Source: Ischnura elegans (lineage: Eukaryota; Arthropoda; Insecta; Odonata; Coenagrionidae). Taken from it: a stretch of DNA of 64,000 nt. The DNA lies in the NCBI RefSeq assembly GCF_921293095.1, contig NC_060252.1, forward strand, positions 78,450,866 to 78,514,865, read 5' to 3'. Below are positions 21,617 through 34,566 of this stretch, piece by piece. The notes beneath the pieces are model-generated. The model had not been told where the DNA came from and searched no databases. It was given only the letters and a program-made list of their open reading frames with translations. Both the position numbers and the translations under genes were made by a program. The stretch's first letter is position 1; each line of letters begins with the position of its first letter.

Positions 21617-23308
21617 TATTTTGTGTATTTGTCAAGTATTTAGTGGGATATTAATCATTGATGTAGGTACACAACTTTGCACCCGTGCGCATACGGAGTC
21701 TTTTGTTTCATGTAGTGCGAGAAGGACTGCGTGTGATAATCACACTTTCATGTTTGGAGGTTTCCATAGCTTCCAAGCGCTTCAGCCGAGATTTAAATCC
21801 AAGATCCTTCGCTTAGAAGCAAAGTCCTAGGATACTACGCTCCCCAGAACTATAACTGATAAGTGGACTTTGACCGATGGTAGAGTACGATGACAACAAT
21901 AAAGAATATGTTTCTAATGCACGGAATAATGAACCTTCGATAAAGCATCCTTTCAATCATGACCAGTGCCATTGTAACTCTTCCGTCAACTTCCCATAAT
22001 TAATATTTAAAGCTGACGGCCGTTCATATTTTTAATGCATTTATATTGCACCACAATCGATATGAGACAATTTGGAAATAAGTCTTGAATAAAAACAGGA
22101 CACTTCGTTTACAATATCATATTATTAGGAAAATTAGTAAATTCCGTAGAGGGTCTTTATTTTTTCATATTTTTTGACGAACTAATCATTTCAATTTAGA
22201 TGAAAAACAAATATTTACGTAAGAGCATTAAAAGGGCTATCTCAAAGAACTGCTGATAAAACACCCGTGTGTATATTTTGAATATGTACATTATGCAGGC
22301 CTCGATTGATGCGTATTGGTTAGGTGAGTTAGGAATAATACTGAAAATATTTAGGTAAAATTTATGAATATTAACACTGCAATATAACTGCAAAGAATTT
22401 TATGAAATTTGCAGATGAAATTAAAAATTATGTCTCCAATATCGAGCAGTAACAAAATATCGAGGGTGTAATAAAAATCTCGAGCGAAGCATTATAAGCA
22501 ATAATAAACAATTCATCTTTCGAGGACATGGCACTGCGATAGTAATATCACTTAGCTCACATTTCTTATCACAGTAGACGGAGAGAAAATACTTCGAAAT
22601 TCATTCGAAACCTTTCTAATATAGAATATTGAAAATTAAAATTATAACGGAAATTTTCTTTATTTCCTCAAGGCTCTCTAATAATTAAATGCTACTTGTG
22701 TTTAAAACAACAATTACGCACCAATAAAAACTAACAAAATAATTCTGGATAAATTCAGTGAGTAAGGAGTATAAAGAAGTAAAAGAAGGCACACAGTAAA
22801 ACCTCGATGAGCTGAATAAGTGTGAAACCTCAATAATTGAGACTCATTGCCAGATTCTGTCATTTTTACCCTTGAAAGCTGGTATAAAAACAGAATCTAG
22901 AAGCCTCTATAAGTGAGAGATTTTTGGCCAACTTCTACTGGGGAAATGTGTGCACTCTGTCCGTCTCGGTTGGGAATGATGGGAAACATGTGACGCACTC
23001 AAGCTTTAGACTCGTATATTTTTTAGTTAATGTTGACTTGAAAGTAACACGTTCTTCACGAAATCAACTCACCCATTAATGGCTAACACACACTTTGTTG
23101 GAAGTTGAGAGAGAAATATAGGCAGCGATATTATTTCGAAGAACATTTCAGAAGTTTACATTGTGAACTTCGAATCCAGTGAATCGAGATAAGCTGTTGA
23201 AGTGTCATTTCAAAAAGTTAACAACCTATTTATCATGGAATATTTATATGGAATCGAAAAGCATTAATAATACCACAGGAGAATCGCAAAAGACGTTAAT
23301 AGATTATT

Positions 23309-23426
23309 GCGAAAAATCCACAGAGAAAAAAATTATTCGCCTTGACCAGGATCCCCCGATTTCCGGTCGAGTGCTTTAATCGAATCCTGGCCAAGGCGAA
23401 TTATTTTTTCTCTGTGGATTTTTCGC
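23309..23426. repeat. foldback repeat with 44-bp arms
   Basis: GCGAAAAATCCACAGAG through 23352 is mirrored at 23384-23426. The unpaired middle, about 30 bases, contains CCGATTTCCGGTCGAGTGC. Read on the minus strand this resembles the D-to-anticodon part of a tRNA-derived repeat. Confidence 0.75.
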
Positions 23427-23809
23427 GTAATTTGTGCATTGCGGAGTACTACGTACAGATTTCACCGTGGATAGTCCCGGGTTTCCTGACCTAGTTAATA
23501 GATTTCTTTGAATATACATTGTAAATAATTTTAAGTTTACAGATAATTGCTTGATAATATGTCGATACTTTTAGATTCCTTGCTCTCTCCTCCACCTACT
23601 TCCTTATTTACACCTCCATAAGTGAGATAGGTCTTTTTAGATATTTTGTTTTATAGCACAATGTTACATGTAACATGTTACACGGATTCATAACTTTTTC
23701 GTAAAACATTTTATATGTAACTTGTTTTATGTAACATGTCACAAAGTTTAAACGCACCTTTACTTATCAAGGCTCGAGCGCAGATGTGATGATAACTTAC
23801 ATTTTAAAT

Positions 23810-24600
23810 TTCCCGCTGATAAGATAAAAGAAGGGGTACAAAACACTATATTCCGAGGGTAATACGACATTAAGCCGATAAGAGTAGAATGCATAAAGGA
23901 TAAATTTGACAGTAAGAATCGTGTTTAAACTCAAAAAACTACGGCAGAGGGCAGAGAGGATCAGTGTCGTAAGAGAGAGGATCAGTAAGAGGACAGTGCC
24001 GGGTTGCACAGAAAAGATAACACTTTCTTGGAATTCGAGAAGTACTCAGCTAACGCTTGCGCCCGCAGAACAAGGAAGTCCTTTAAGTACTCTACTAACA
24101 CCTGACTTTTTTGTAAAGTCGCATAAAATATATTCGCTAAAGTAGGGCATAACAGGCTATTTTGAGAGGAAGAAGTTTCGAAGACAGTCGTATCAAATAA
24201 AGTTCTTCTTCCATCAGAATAAAAATGAGGCTCGTCTATTGGGGATCTGAGTTCTTTGATACCTGAAATATGTGCATTAATTTGTAATAACTAGGGCACG
24301 GGTAATGTCGACAGTTGAAATCGTGAACGCACCAAGATTGAAGTTAATATAAACTCCAAGAGAGTCTGAGTACGATGCATCTCCGCTTGAATCCACAAAA
24401 AACATACCTATGTATACGTAGATAGATTAGATTGACCTTCGGTCTACGAACAACACCATTCATTCAGGATCTTAACATGCGTTCCATTCTATGCTAAAAT
24501 TAATTCCATCGGTAATTCTTTCAGTCTTAATTAATGACCTAATTAGGTTTAAAATATTATTTTGTTCATTTTTCAGCCGCTGCTGTTAATTAAGAAATGG
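23810..24600 (+). repeat. non-coding block, copy 2 of a long direct duplication
   Basis: It is collinear with 11110-11850. Here it contains an extra short internal repeat (GAGAGGATCAGT twice at about 23955-23992). Part of it (about 24150-24310) is loosely repeated again at 24640-24800. No open frame is preserved in either copy. Confidence 0.75.
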
Positions 24601-24809
24601 AGAGTCTAAGGGATCTTTTGCAAAGACGGAAATAACAGACTAAATTGAGAGCAAGAGATTTTTTTTTAGTTAAGTTTCAAAAACCGTCAATTTTTTATAC
24701 TCTTGTTCCAAAAAGAAACTAAATGAGCTCGGCCTATTGGAATTGGGGTGCTACATTCTCGGAAAGAGGAGCATAAACGATGTAGCACTTGGGATAGGGA
24801 CATGCTGAA

Positions 24810-27200
24810 AGGTGGAACTGAGCATTGGAATTCATAGAATAAATCCATTGAGTCATTAATACTAATGCGCCACTAGATAATGAAATTCCACGACGACAAT
24901 TTTCAATTTAAACTAAGTTTATAAGGAACAACAACGATTAAAATATTAATACCAAAAGTCAAATGTATGTCTTGCTCAGAAGGATAAACGACTAATTAAT
25001 GGCGAAGAAGCAAGCCATTTGGTCCTCTCATTATTTCTTTCAAACATTAGCGATTTATAAAGAAAATTTATATAATCATTAACAAGGCTGGATATATTAA
25101 GTAACAACGCTGCAGTCACCTCTTTTCAATGTAATTCAATACCGTCCTAATCTCATCAATAAAAATTTAAGATCAGTAAAGGACGAGAATTTTAAACTCA
25201 TCGTTAAAACCCTAAATATTTCATGTACTTCAAAGCTGAATTTCAGGACATCCTAATAATTCCAGAATCGCAGTCAAATGACTTTTATTGGACCTAATCA
25301 CGGAGTTAATTTGAAATACTCTCTGCGGTGGTACAAAATATAGGAAAAGTAATTCTTTTGTCATGGTTTCACATCTAGAATTTTTAAGCTCCAGAAATAA
25401 TTTTTACTTTTATTTTCAAATGCAGCGTTTACGAATGCCTTTATAGCAAGTCAAGTTTAAAATCCTTTACACTTGAAAATACACATTTACAATTTACTTT
25501 CTGGAAACTGGCACAGAGGGAACTCGCAGGACAACGGTGATTTAAATTGTATTTTTTCAGAGCATAATGTTAAATGAAACTATTTTACAGCTTCCCATTC
25601 CATTGCTACGGAACATCCTACATCACCGATTCCCAGTATTCATACTCAATGTGTTGAAATGCGGGGTTGAAAGTATCTACAACAGATTCCAAAAAATTCA
25701 GCGAATAATTAAAAATATACGAATTTAAGTACGAATTATTACATTATAAGCATTAAGGACACTAGCCTGTTCATGAACAGTGTTCTTTAACGAAATTATT
25801 TTGAAAAACGTGCGAGGGCGCAACTTGAACTGTATTTTTGGGTGACTTCGTCTCACCGTTTGGGGAACGGTATTTTGACCGAAATGAAGTGAACTTTTAC
25901 AATGGTTTAATTTAGCATGGTCCACATCATGGTTGTTTAAACATCTACTTGACAATATTATGACTTCTAAATACTAGGTGAAATGATTTATCGAGAATTT
26001 AGGCCTTGATTACATCAGTCAGAAATAATTTTATCTAAACAAGAATATAAACATGAAATATATAAAATAAATTGGAAAATTAAAGTTGGAAACAAGTAAA
26101 ATTATAATAGCCTTATAATTTAAAAAATGTCACATGCAACGTTTCATAGTCTACAATTACGTAAAAGACTTAAATTGCAACAATAAGCGAGACGGGTGGC
26201 GTAAACCTTAAGTGAAACTTTATAAAAGAACTTGCATCAGCTATGCACCGCCGTATCCCTTCCTGAGAATGATTCGGCGGTTTTATTTCTTGCATAACAT
26301 AAGGCATGTTCAGCACATTGAACGCCACCTCTAGGGTGTTTGGCACTTGGCGATGGTGTCAAGCACTTGGCGATGATGATGACATACCGTCTCGTTCAAT
26401 TTCGATCAGCCTGTCGCTCCTTCAGAACGAGTGGGAGGCTTCAGCGAAGAGAGCCACTGAACTTAGCCAGCCGGTTCATCGTCCTGCTCAATAGAAGATG
26501 GATCCGTTGGCGCACGGCGCCTGTAGTCACGTAAGACGTCACTCGCAAAGATGTCGAGTGTCCCTTTAGGTCATCGGCCAGTCTCCTCTCTCGTAGAGTT
26601 CAAAACGATTGAATGACGATTCCCGAGTGAATCCAAGTAATTTAGCATTCGGCCATCTTGTGAAGAGTCTCCGAGGATTGCACTCCTTTGCAACGCATGG
26701 GAAATGCATGAATCTTTGATTTTTTTCACAAGTCATATCATGCGGATTGGATTAGAATATACTGTATCAAATACTGTTACTACTATTAAAAAAAATACTT
26801 GAATATACTGCTGACATTTAACGTGTATGATCTACGTATATACATCACTAACATTCTACGGAAGACAACAGTACCAATCAATTTTCAATTGACTCACTGG
26901 TTTCGAAGTTAGCAGAGGTTTGCGTTGTTTACAACAACTCCGTTAATTTTTGTGGTATAAACAATTTGTTTTCGGCAAACTACTAGTAATAGATGTGGCT
27001 TCTTTATATCAAAATTGCAAGTTATAGGAACGAAAACTACGGGAATGCCAAGCGCTCAAAGTTGGGCACCTTGATTTTACGCGCAAAAAACGGGTACTTT
27101 TTTGAGAAAAAATTAAGTACAGGAAATACTATTTAGCCGAAGAATTTTTAAAGTACATTATATATAAAAAAAATAAAAATATATATATAAAAAAAATATA
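24810..27200. other. stretch without a supported gene
   Basis: It is mostly AT-rich with no repeat I can bound. 26320-26720 is richer in G and C, with two CACTTGGCGATG copies and CGTCACTCGC-like CpG motifs. It could be a regulatory region or an untranslated exon, but nothing decides this. Confidence 0.4.
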
Positions 27201-27206
27201 TATTTT

Positions 27207-28915
27207 TTATTATATATATTAAAAAATTTATTAACACTAGTTTAGAAAATTCCATTGTTCCTGTTGAATTGAAAACAGCTATTGTTCGTCCGGTTTATAA
27301 AAGTGGAAATCACCTTCAAACACAGAACTATAGGCCCATATCTATCTTACCTTGTATGAGTAAAATATTAGAAAAATATGTGGCAGACATGCTGTTAAAT
27401 TTTTTGGACAAAAGTAGAGCAATTTTTGAGCATCAATATGGTTTTCAAAAAAAGAAAGGTACAAAGGATGCCTTAGAATACTTTTCAGAGAATATTCGAA
27501 ATAATTTAGATAGAGGAAAGAATGTTGTAATAACTTACATTGATTATAAAAAGGCTTTCGATATGGTTGATCACACTTTGTTGCTTAAAAAATTATACAA
27601 TATTGGAGTGAGAGGGTTGTTGCTTGATTGGTTTAAAGATTATTTATTTAATAGAAAGATGGTAGTGAAAGTTCAAAATGTTGTTAGTGATATTACCAGC
27701 ATAAAAATGGGAGTGCCCCAAGGATCGATTCTGGGGCCAATTTTGTATTTAATTTATGTTAATGATATGCATGAATGTATTAAAAATTGTAATTTACTTT
27801 TGTATGCTGACGACACAGTCTTGATATCTAGTCATGTCAACTTAAAAAATGCCGTCTATAATATGCAGAATGATATCAATAATATGTTAAAATGGTCCCA
27901 TGACAATAATTTAATTTTAAATGAAAAAAATCTAAAACAATGCACATCACTTATCTTGCTTCTAATATTAAATCAATAAATATTAAATCTCACGGCCATG
28001 AATGTCTACATTCCAACATGATAACTTGTAACTGTAATATTTTGGAACAAGTGAACGAATATAAATATTTGGGTTTGATTGTTGATTGTAATTTCACTTT
28101 TAATTCTCATGTATCAAAATTGAACCAAAAGCTCAGGTTCATTATGTACAAATTTTATTATCTGAAGGACAGCGTCACGAAAAATGTACTCAAAATGATG
28201 TATCACGGTCTTTTTGAGAGCCTTCTCAGATATGGCCTTACTGTGTGGGGATCATGTGGTGTGACTAATATGAAAAGATTGAAGTCCAACCAAAAAAGGA
28301 TTTTAAAAATGATTCATCAAACTAACTTTGAGGAAAATGGTGGATATTCAGGTGACTCGTATTTTAAAGACCTTGGTACATTACCACTTGATAATTTGTA
28401 TCAGTACATATTAATAATTGATAATTATTTTAATAATAGATACAAAAGGAAAAGAAATATTAATAGTAATATCGATTTAAGGGCTTTAGGAATGTATGAG
28501 ATTCCGCGATGTTATACGCATAAGGGTAATAGGCAATTGAAAGTTGTTGTACCTAAACTGTTCAATAATTTGAAGAGTGAATTTAAAGAGTTGAAATCTT
28601 TGAGTGAAGTAAAAAGAAAAATTAAGACATGGATATTGTCTGGTTGTTGATAATGGAATGTAGCAGTATTTTATATATTGATATGCTTAATTGCTATTAA
28701 GAATGTTTTTTTTAATGTATAATTTGTTTGTTAGTGAAATTGTTAATTTAGTAATTTTTACAAGACACAAATTGTAATGCTTAAGTTGGCACCTGCTGAC
28801 AAGCCAATTTCGGCTTAGCGGGACCAGAATGTTTGTTTTCATTTGTAAATTTACACTGTTGTATAAACATTATTTCTTGTTTGTACATAGTTAAATGAAT
28901 AAATAAAAATATTAA
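27207..28915 (+). mobile_element. Jockey/CR1-group LINE, 5'-truncated, about 1.7 kb
   Basis: The element starts inside the polymerase gene, runs through its end at 28650, has a 3' region of about 265 bases with a small hairpin-like AAGCCAATTTCGGCTTAGCG, and ends AATAAATAAAAATATTA. It lies in an AT microsatellite. AAAAAAAATATATAT at about 27188-27202 and 28914-28929 may be the target duplication. Only one frame shift is visible, so it is fairly young. Confidence 0.75.
27269..28650 (+). pseudogene. LINE reverse transcriptase, N-terminally truncated
   Basis: The first frame (27269-27979) reads LKTAIVRPVYKSG, NYRPISILP, YGFQKKKGTKDAL, then TYIDYKKAFDMVDH with the first catalytic Asp, GVPQGSILGPILY and LLLYADDTVLIS with the Asp pair. 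The second frame (27940-28650) continues with EYKYLGLIVD, FESLLRYGLTVWG and KRLKSNQKRILKMI, the thumb and C-terminal part of Jockey- or CR1-type enzymes. The frames join across an A run at about 27923-27929 (GAAAAAAAT), so a one-base change there explains the break. The endonuclease domain and ORF1 are missing. Confidence 0.85.
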
Positions 28916-28934
28916 AAAAAATATATATATAACG

Positions 28935-31570
28935 TAGAACTAAATTGTCTTTCGTATGCTTTTTATTGCATTGAAATCGATTGCTTCGTTTAGACGCTAG
29001 AGCTCCTCAAACTCGAGTATCTTGCTTTTTTTTGCAGACAGTATATGTTTTTTCTTTTGAATTTTGAGTTTGAGTAATATCTAATCGATTACATGCTATT
29101 GTTTTACCTATTCAAATTGCTTACTCCAAATACGGTTTATATTTTTTGCTTCGTGATGGTTCATGAGGAATACACTCGTCATGCGTATGGGTATCTCCGA
29201 CAAAACTGGACATTTTGGTTATTGGTTGGAGTATGATTTAAGTTAATTATTATTTTTCTATTACTACGAAGTACAAATTAAATCTATTGCACGCCCAAAA
29301 GCGGATTACGATCGTCGTTTCGGTGGGAACGGTTCATTACTTTCCGCGACACCTTGGTGGTATGCGATACTTCTGTTCTACAACAATTAGTTTCGACGCA
29401 TTCATGCGCATACGCAGGAATACCCAAATATGACATCTATTATCAGCATCCTTTAAGCATTTATGTAAAATAATTCGTCAGCTGTAAGGTAAAGATAAGT
29501 TACGACGAAAAAGGAATCTTACAAGTCCAGCCATTCTCCTATAACTCTAAAAAAGAAAATGCAAAAGTCGCCCTTACTTTTCATCAGTTAGTGATGTCTT
29601 TAAAGATTCGGCTCCTTTACTCGTCCCGGGAAAACTTCTCATTGGGGGAAGGAATCATTCATATAACTGAAAACAACAAGGAAACGCTTGAGACCGATGC
29701 GCGTGCCGAGGGGTTGCTAAGTCTGACTGACCCGCTCGGCAGGAGTCGGTGACGTCATCAACTTCTCTGAAAAAGGTTTAAGAACGTAGATTTTTTAACC
29801 TCTAGTAGTCTGACGGATCGATATACGGATAAATACAGTTTACTTTATTTCAAAACTCTATCAAAATTTATAATACAATAAAATTGGTGAATGAGCTCTT
29901 ATTGAGTGTGGAATCGCAGCGAAAACAATCAAAATATGATCCTAAATATGCACCACCCTTTTTAAGGATTGGGTACCTCGATTTCTTTTGACAGCTAAAT
30001 AAAATAGCTCAAAGACCCCAGACACCAGAAGATTTGACGTATTTTGCTTTTAAAATGTCGGGGATGTCCCGGCGCTCAGCGGTCGCCATTGCACCGTCTT
30101 AGAGTTCAGTGCCCCCTACTAACCACACACGTAATACACGCCACTCCCTATACCCATAATTCCCTTCTCGCGATCAGCGGTCCGTGAAATCTCCAGCAGC
30201 GTTTCGATTACAAGCCGCCAGGGGGTGCGAACGCTCTCGAGCCATCCACTCCCACGCTGATCGTTCATTAATCTTTACGATCTCATTACCCACCCGCCTG
30301 TGTGCAACAGGATGAATACGCGCGGCAGTCTGTTCCCTCTTGACTTAATTTTTTCCGGCATCGTTCCCCCATGTCGATCCTGTGACGACCGCAGGTGCGC
30401 TTTGAAATTTTCTTTTGTTTTTTTTGTCCCTCAATTTTCGTTTTACTTTAGACATCTTTTTTTATACGTGAGCTGTTCAGTTCTCGATAACTGCAACGGA
30501 CATGGAATTAAAATTGCGCTCCTCTGGGTGATGAAGGTTATTGTGGGAAGATAGATCTAATTTTCAAATATTTCATGTTTCATTATTACGAACGACGTGG
30601 TTTTGTCCAATTTTTTGTTGCGCTTACATGCATGGCGATGTCAGCCAAGCCCTTTTTCTCGATGAGGGAAGCACCGTGAAGTCAAAAATACGAGGAAGTA
30701 CTTTTGTAAATAATGGAAACATGTACTCATCAGAGTGTGACTCTAATAATGATGACATCCACAACTATGAGTAGCGTGTCCACAATCCCAGGGACCGTTA
30801 CAGGATTGCCTTCTGAGAGAGGACCACTTGTGTTCATACGGTCAAAAACAGGTCCAGTCAAAAAAGAATCATTATTATATTTTACCAGTTCAGATAGGTT
30901 AACATATAAAATTACGATGGCCTGTCTCCCCTCCCAATGTGGACTTACCTTTTCAATTCACAGTAGGCCGACTCACTTTCATTCCATCCATCAATCCTAC
31001 ACACTTTTCCATCTAACACGAATATTAACGTTCCCTTATTACTCAGAAGTTTTTCCATCAAAAACCTCAGTTTCCCCTACACCTCATCTTGAAGTTTCAT
31101 CTTCTCGCCCACCATGTCCAGCACTTCGTCGTCTTTCTTCCTCTCTGACAAATCCTCCTTTTCCCATCCCCTTCATAACCACATCTCGAACGCTTTTAAC
31201 TTTCGTCGTCCTCCTTTCTCACCTTAAAGCGCTTCATTCCGGATGAGACTCTTCGCTAGCCATTACTTTAAACTCTTACATCACGATCCATTCGGCTGCT
31301 CTTTCCTCGCCATGCCTCACAAAGCCGCATTACTTCACGTGATTAATTTTCATGCTATTTTCCTCGCACCGTTTACTTAACGCATCAACCAAAGTAAGTA
31401 CCCTTGTAGCTGACGGGGCAATCAATCCAAGCCCTATTTCACCGTCGTATCACATCTATAATTTTCTTCTCTTCGCCCATCATGTGTAACACTTAGCCAC
31501 TTCTTCACCTCTTGGTCCATTCACCTTCTCCATTCTCCTCCTCACCCACTTCTAGAACGCTTCTTCTCTC
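28935..31570. other. stretch without a supported gene
   Basis: 29690-30380 is richer in CpG (for example GGTGACGTCATC at about 29750 and CGCTGATCG at about 30256), but no frame looks like a protein. The 177-codon frame at 30713-31246 is Ser/Thr/Pro/Phe-rich and has no recognisable domain. I call no gene here. Confidence 0.4.
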
Positions 31571-31575
31571 TTTTC

Positions 31576-32165
31576 GTCCTCCTTCCCAAGGGGACTGCAT
31601 ACAGGAGGCCCGATTCCATTCCGTAGAAGGCTGACTTCTGATGCCACTTCGGTCGCATTTTAATTGGTTTTCAAAAATATCCGTGGCGCGATGATGATTG
31701 CAATGCAATCCAAGTTATTCCAATATTTCGCATTAAACTGTTTTTAATTGCGAGTAATAGCATTGAAAAGTTATGAATTCGATAAATAACATCATCGTGT
31801 ATATAATTTTTAGTAAAATTACAAGGCCGGTGGCGGCGGGGTAAAGTCCTCGCCTGCCAAACATGAGGTCGCGGGTTCGAGTCCCACCTGGGTAAGTTAC
31901 CCCTATTCAGAGCATGGTTGTTTGTGTACATTTAATTGTGAACATGTTAATAACCCCGATGTAAAAGGCCGTATACAACTGTTTTCGGTGGTATGGAAAT
32001 AATTAATTAAAATAAATTAAACCCCTAATTATACCTCATTTCCTCGTAAAACTCGGATCATTTTGTCCGTCAGGGACGCGCGTCGCGACTTTTGTAAACA
32101 CATTCAAATGCGCGGTGGGTGAAAATACATTTAAAGGCCAACTAGGATCCTCTTTTGTAATATTC
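31576..32165 (+). repeat. 400-bp repeat, copy 1, holding a SINE
   Basis: It matches 43472-43850 outside the SINE. Shared landmarks are GCCACTTCGGTCGCATTTTA, GCGAGTAATAGCATTGAAA, CGACTTTTGTAAAC and AAATGCGCGGTGGGTGA. The 43-kb copy has no SINE and so shows the empty site. Confidence 0.8.
31824..32021 (+). mobile_element. tRNA-derived SINE, copy 1
   Basis: The head reads GGCCGGTGGCGGCGGGG, then AGTCCTCGCCTGCC and GTCGCGGGTTCGAGTCC, the last being a B box. The body contains AGAGCATGG and CCCGATG, and the tail is AATTAATTAAAATAAATTAA. The same head, body and tail order occurs at 34372-34566. Comparison with the empty copy at 43.6 kb places the insertion between AAAATTAC and CCCCTAAT, with a short TAAAATTA-like duplication. 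Confidence 0.8.
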
Positions 32166-32283
32166 CTGCTCCTCCCCCAGCGGACAGAAATATATCAAGC
32201 AAGATCTTCCCTCAAGAGTAAGGGATAACATCCCCTTCGATCACTTAGCGACGCATGTGCACTAAAGCATTTAAATTTGCAAC

Positions 32284-32594
32284 ACCAACTCAAAAATTTG
32301 TTTCTCCAACATTCTTTACTTGAGGTAAAACGAATGATACAGCTTTATAAAGGGTAGGAGAAACTAGATGTCACATAGCTGAGAATTTTCATTTGAGAAA
32401 TTAGAGAACAGCACACGTGCATAACTTTCATCAACTCAAAAATGTATTTCTTCTACTGCCTACATATTTTTCTCAGCGTGAGGGAAAAACGGAAATTAAA
32501 ACTTCAGAATTATAAGGAAGAACTGGATGTCACATAGCCGAGAATTTTCATTTGACTAATTGGAAAACTGCACATGTGAATAACTTTGATACCA
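32284..32594 (+). repeat. tandem duplication, two units of about 150-160 bp
   Basis: Units start at 32284 and 32430 with CAACTCAAAAAT. They share GATGTCACATAGC, GAGAATTTTCATTTGA and an ATAACTTT end. They differ by many substitutions, so the duplication is old. Confidence 0.6.
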
Positions 32595-33004
32595 GTTCTA
32601 AGAAAAAATAGTAAGACCAAAACGCCCAAATAATACGGCGCATTGAACAAGTTTACAAAGTTCTAATATTCGTGCTCCACGTTCCTATCATTTTTAGCCT
32701 GACCTGTGAAAGGACCGTCCAATATCGGTTGCTCAAACTTGTCCCTTTCTTCCTTTGACACTATAATTCCGCATCGAAAATTTCCTCCCTCTGAGGAATT
32801 TATATTTGATTATTATATTCACGAAACATTTTTATGGTAGCATTTATGGAGTAAACAAATATAAAGTTATGCTGAAATTTTATTCTTAATTAGCAAATTT
32901 GACGAGATGCATTACTTCTGCAGACAAAACAGGATAGTAAGAGAAGAAAAAACTTAGCATAATAAAATTTGAAAATTATCCTCAGTACTCTTTTTATTTT
33001 TCTA

Positions 33005-33235
33005 AAATTAGCTCGAAAAATATTTTTAAAGATTTTTTAGTATTAGGAAAGAAAGTATTATATTTAGGATATTTAATATACTCACGTATTAGAAAAAATA
33101 ATATGTATGCTTTTTTCACAGCTCAGTGAAGCAGTAGCAATAAATATTCCGCGAAAGTTCAGTTTCGAAGAATTAAAAATTAAATTAAGTATGTGAGTAT
33201 ATTAAAGTTGACGCAGCTTGACTTTCCGGGTAAAA
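33005..33235 (+). repeat. dispersed repeat, copy 1 (see 35450)
   Basis: It shares GCTCGAAAAATATTT, AAGAAAGTATTAT, ACAGCTCAGTGAA and TTGACGC with 35450-35660 in the same order. There is no coding frame. Confidence 0.5.
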
Positions 33236-34371
33236 ATGGAGGAATAGCAAATACAACTGAAGGGATTTTTTTATTCAAGTAATGTCTTGGGGAAGAGGAT
33301 TTATCACAAGCCAAAGAAAAAGCTTCGTTTACAAGTCGCAGTCGACTCCTATAGTGCTACTCAAAAATTATACCTTGAAACTATTATCAAAACTGAAATT
33401 TCCCTAGAGTACCAATACGTTGGCTGATGGAAGATGCTCAAAAAAACAAAGGTGATGACGGTGGTCAAAGACCAATTGTCTCCTCTCTTGTGATATGCGA
33501 TAAAAATACGTGCAATTCCGGCTAACCGTTGATCACGCATAAATAATAAAGAATTAAAATCAAGCTGTAACCATTTTATTTGGCTGCTTAGTTAATATTT
33601 GCCTCATTCGATACATCTATAACCATCTATTTCTACTGCGTTCAAATTTGAAGTGCTTTAGCCACGCTGATAGATCGAATGCAGATGGATTTCGTCCGCG
33701 TGATTTCTTCGCACAGCATTGCAGTCACTGTCCACACGTGCGTGTCTATTAACAGTGGAATGCTATTTCAGTCAACTTCGAAGATTAAATTAGGCCTAAG
33801 AACCATTTTCATATACGGTCACCAATATATTTGACATACTTGACAAAACTTGATCAACAAAACCATAAAAATGGATCTAATTTTTCACTGCATCTCTGGC
33901 ATATAATCTGGTTGACAGTTGGCTGAGCATGAAACTACCCCTTTCCGCTAAAATGACTAGCAGGTCATCTGTCACATCCTAAAATATTCCCGACCTGGTA
34001 CATCGAAGAACCTTATGATGAGGTTTTTCTCAATGACAGCAGTGGTAAATTTCTATTTTAACATCCAATCACTAACGTAGGTTCTATGACATTACCCATA
34101 ACAAATCATTCTCTTTCATCATCACAAAAGTAGGATGTTAGGATTACATGAGTCAAGGAGAGGTTCGTTTTAGAAAACACGACATCAGACATGTTTCATG
34201 ACTTGCCAGGTGAGATATCGCTTTAAAAGATTAGAGTCATGAATAAATTACACGCAGGGCCCGAAAAACGCAATTAGACCACGGAAAACAAATCATGCAC
34301 GGAGAGTTAAGAGATGGTACACAGAGAATCCAATAATAGAAGATGAGGATTGAAGAGAAAATAAACATACA

Positions 34372-34566
34372 CCGGTGGCGGCGGGGATAAGTCCTCGCCT
34401 ACCATACCAAGGGTCGCGGGTTCGAGTCCCGCCTGGATATATTACCCCTTCCAGGACATGGCTATGTGTGATCGTCTATAATTGCTTGTTTGAAATCCCG
34501 ATAGAAAGTCCAGGAAAGGAAATTGTGCTGCTTTCGGGGGTAATAGGAATAAATAAATAAATAAAT
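34372..34566 (+). mobile_element. tRNA-derived SINE, copy 2
   Basis: The head CCGGTGGCGGCGGGGATAAG, the B box GTCGCGGGTTCGAGTCCC, the body motif GGACATGGCTATG and the tail (AATA)n match copy 1. The tail runs straight into the hAT-like element at 34567. Confidence 0.8.

Noticed and set aside
11110-24600. Long terminal repeats of an LTR element (two direct 0.75-kb copies 12.7 kb apart)
   Set aside because: There is no coding body, no primer-binding or polypurine signal that I can recognise, the region between holds unrelated older insertions, and the copies are highly diverged.
30713-31246. 177-codon plus-strand frame, Ser/Thr/Pro-rich
   Set aside because: The composition reflects a C/T-rich tract. 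There is no signal peptide, domain or conserved block.
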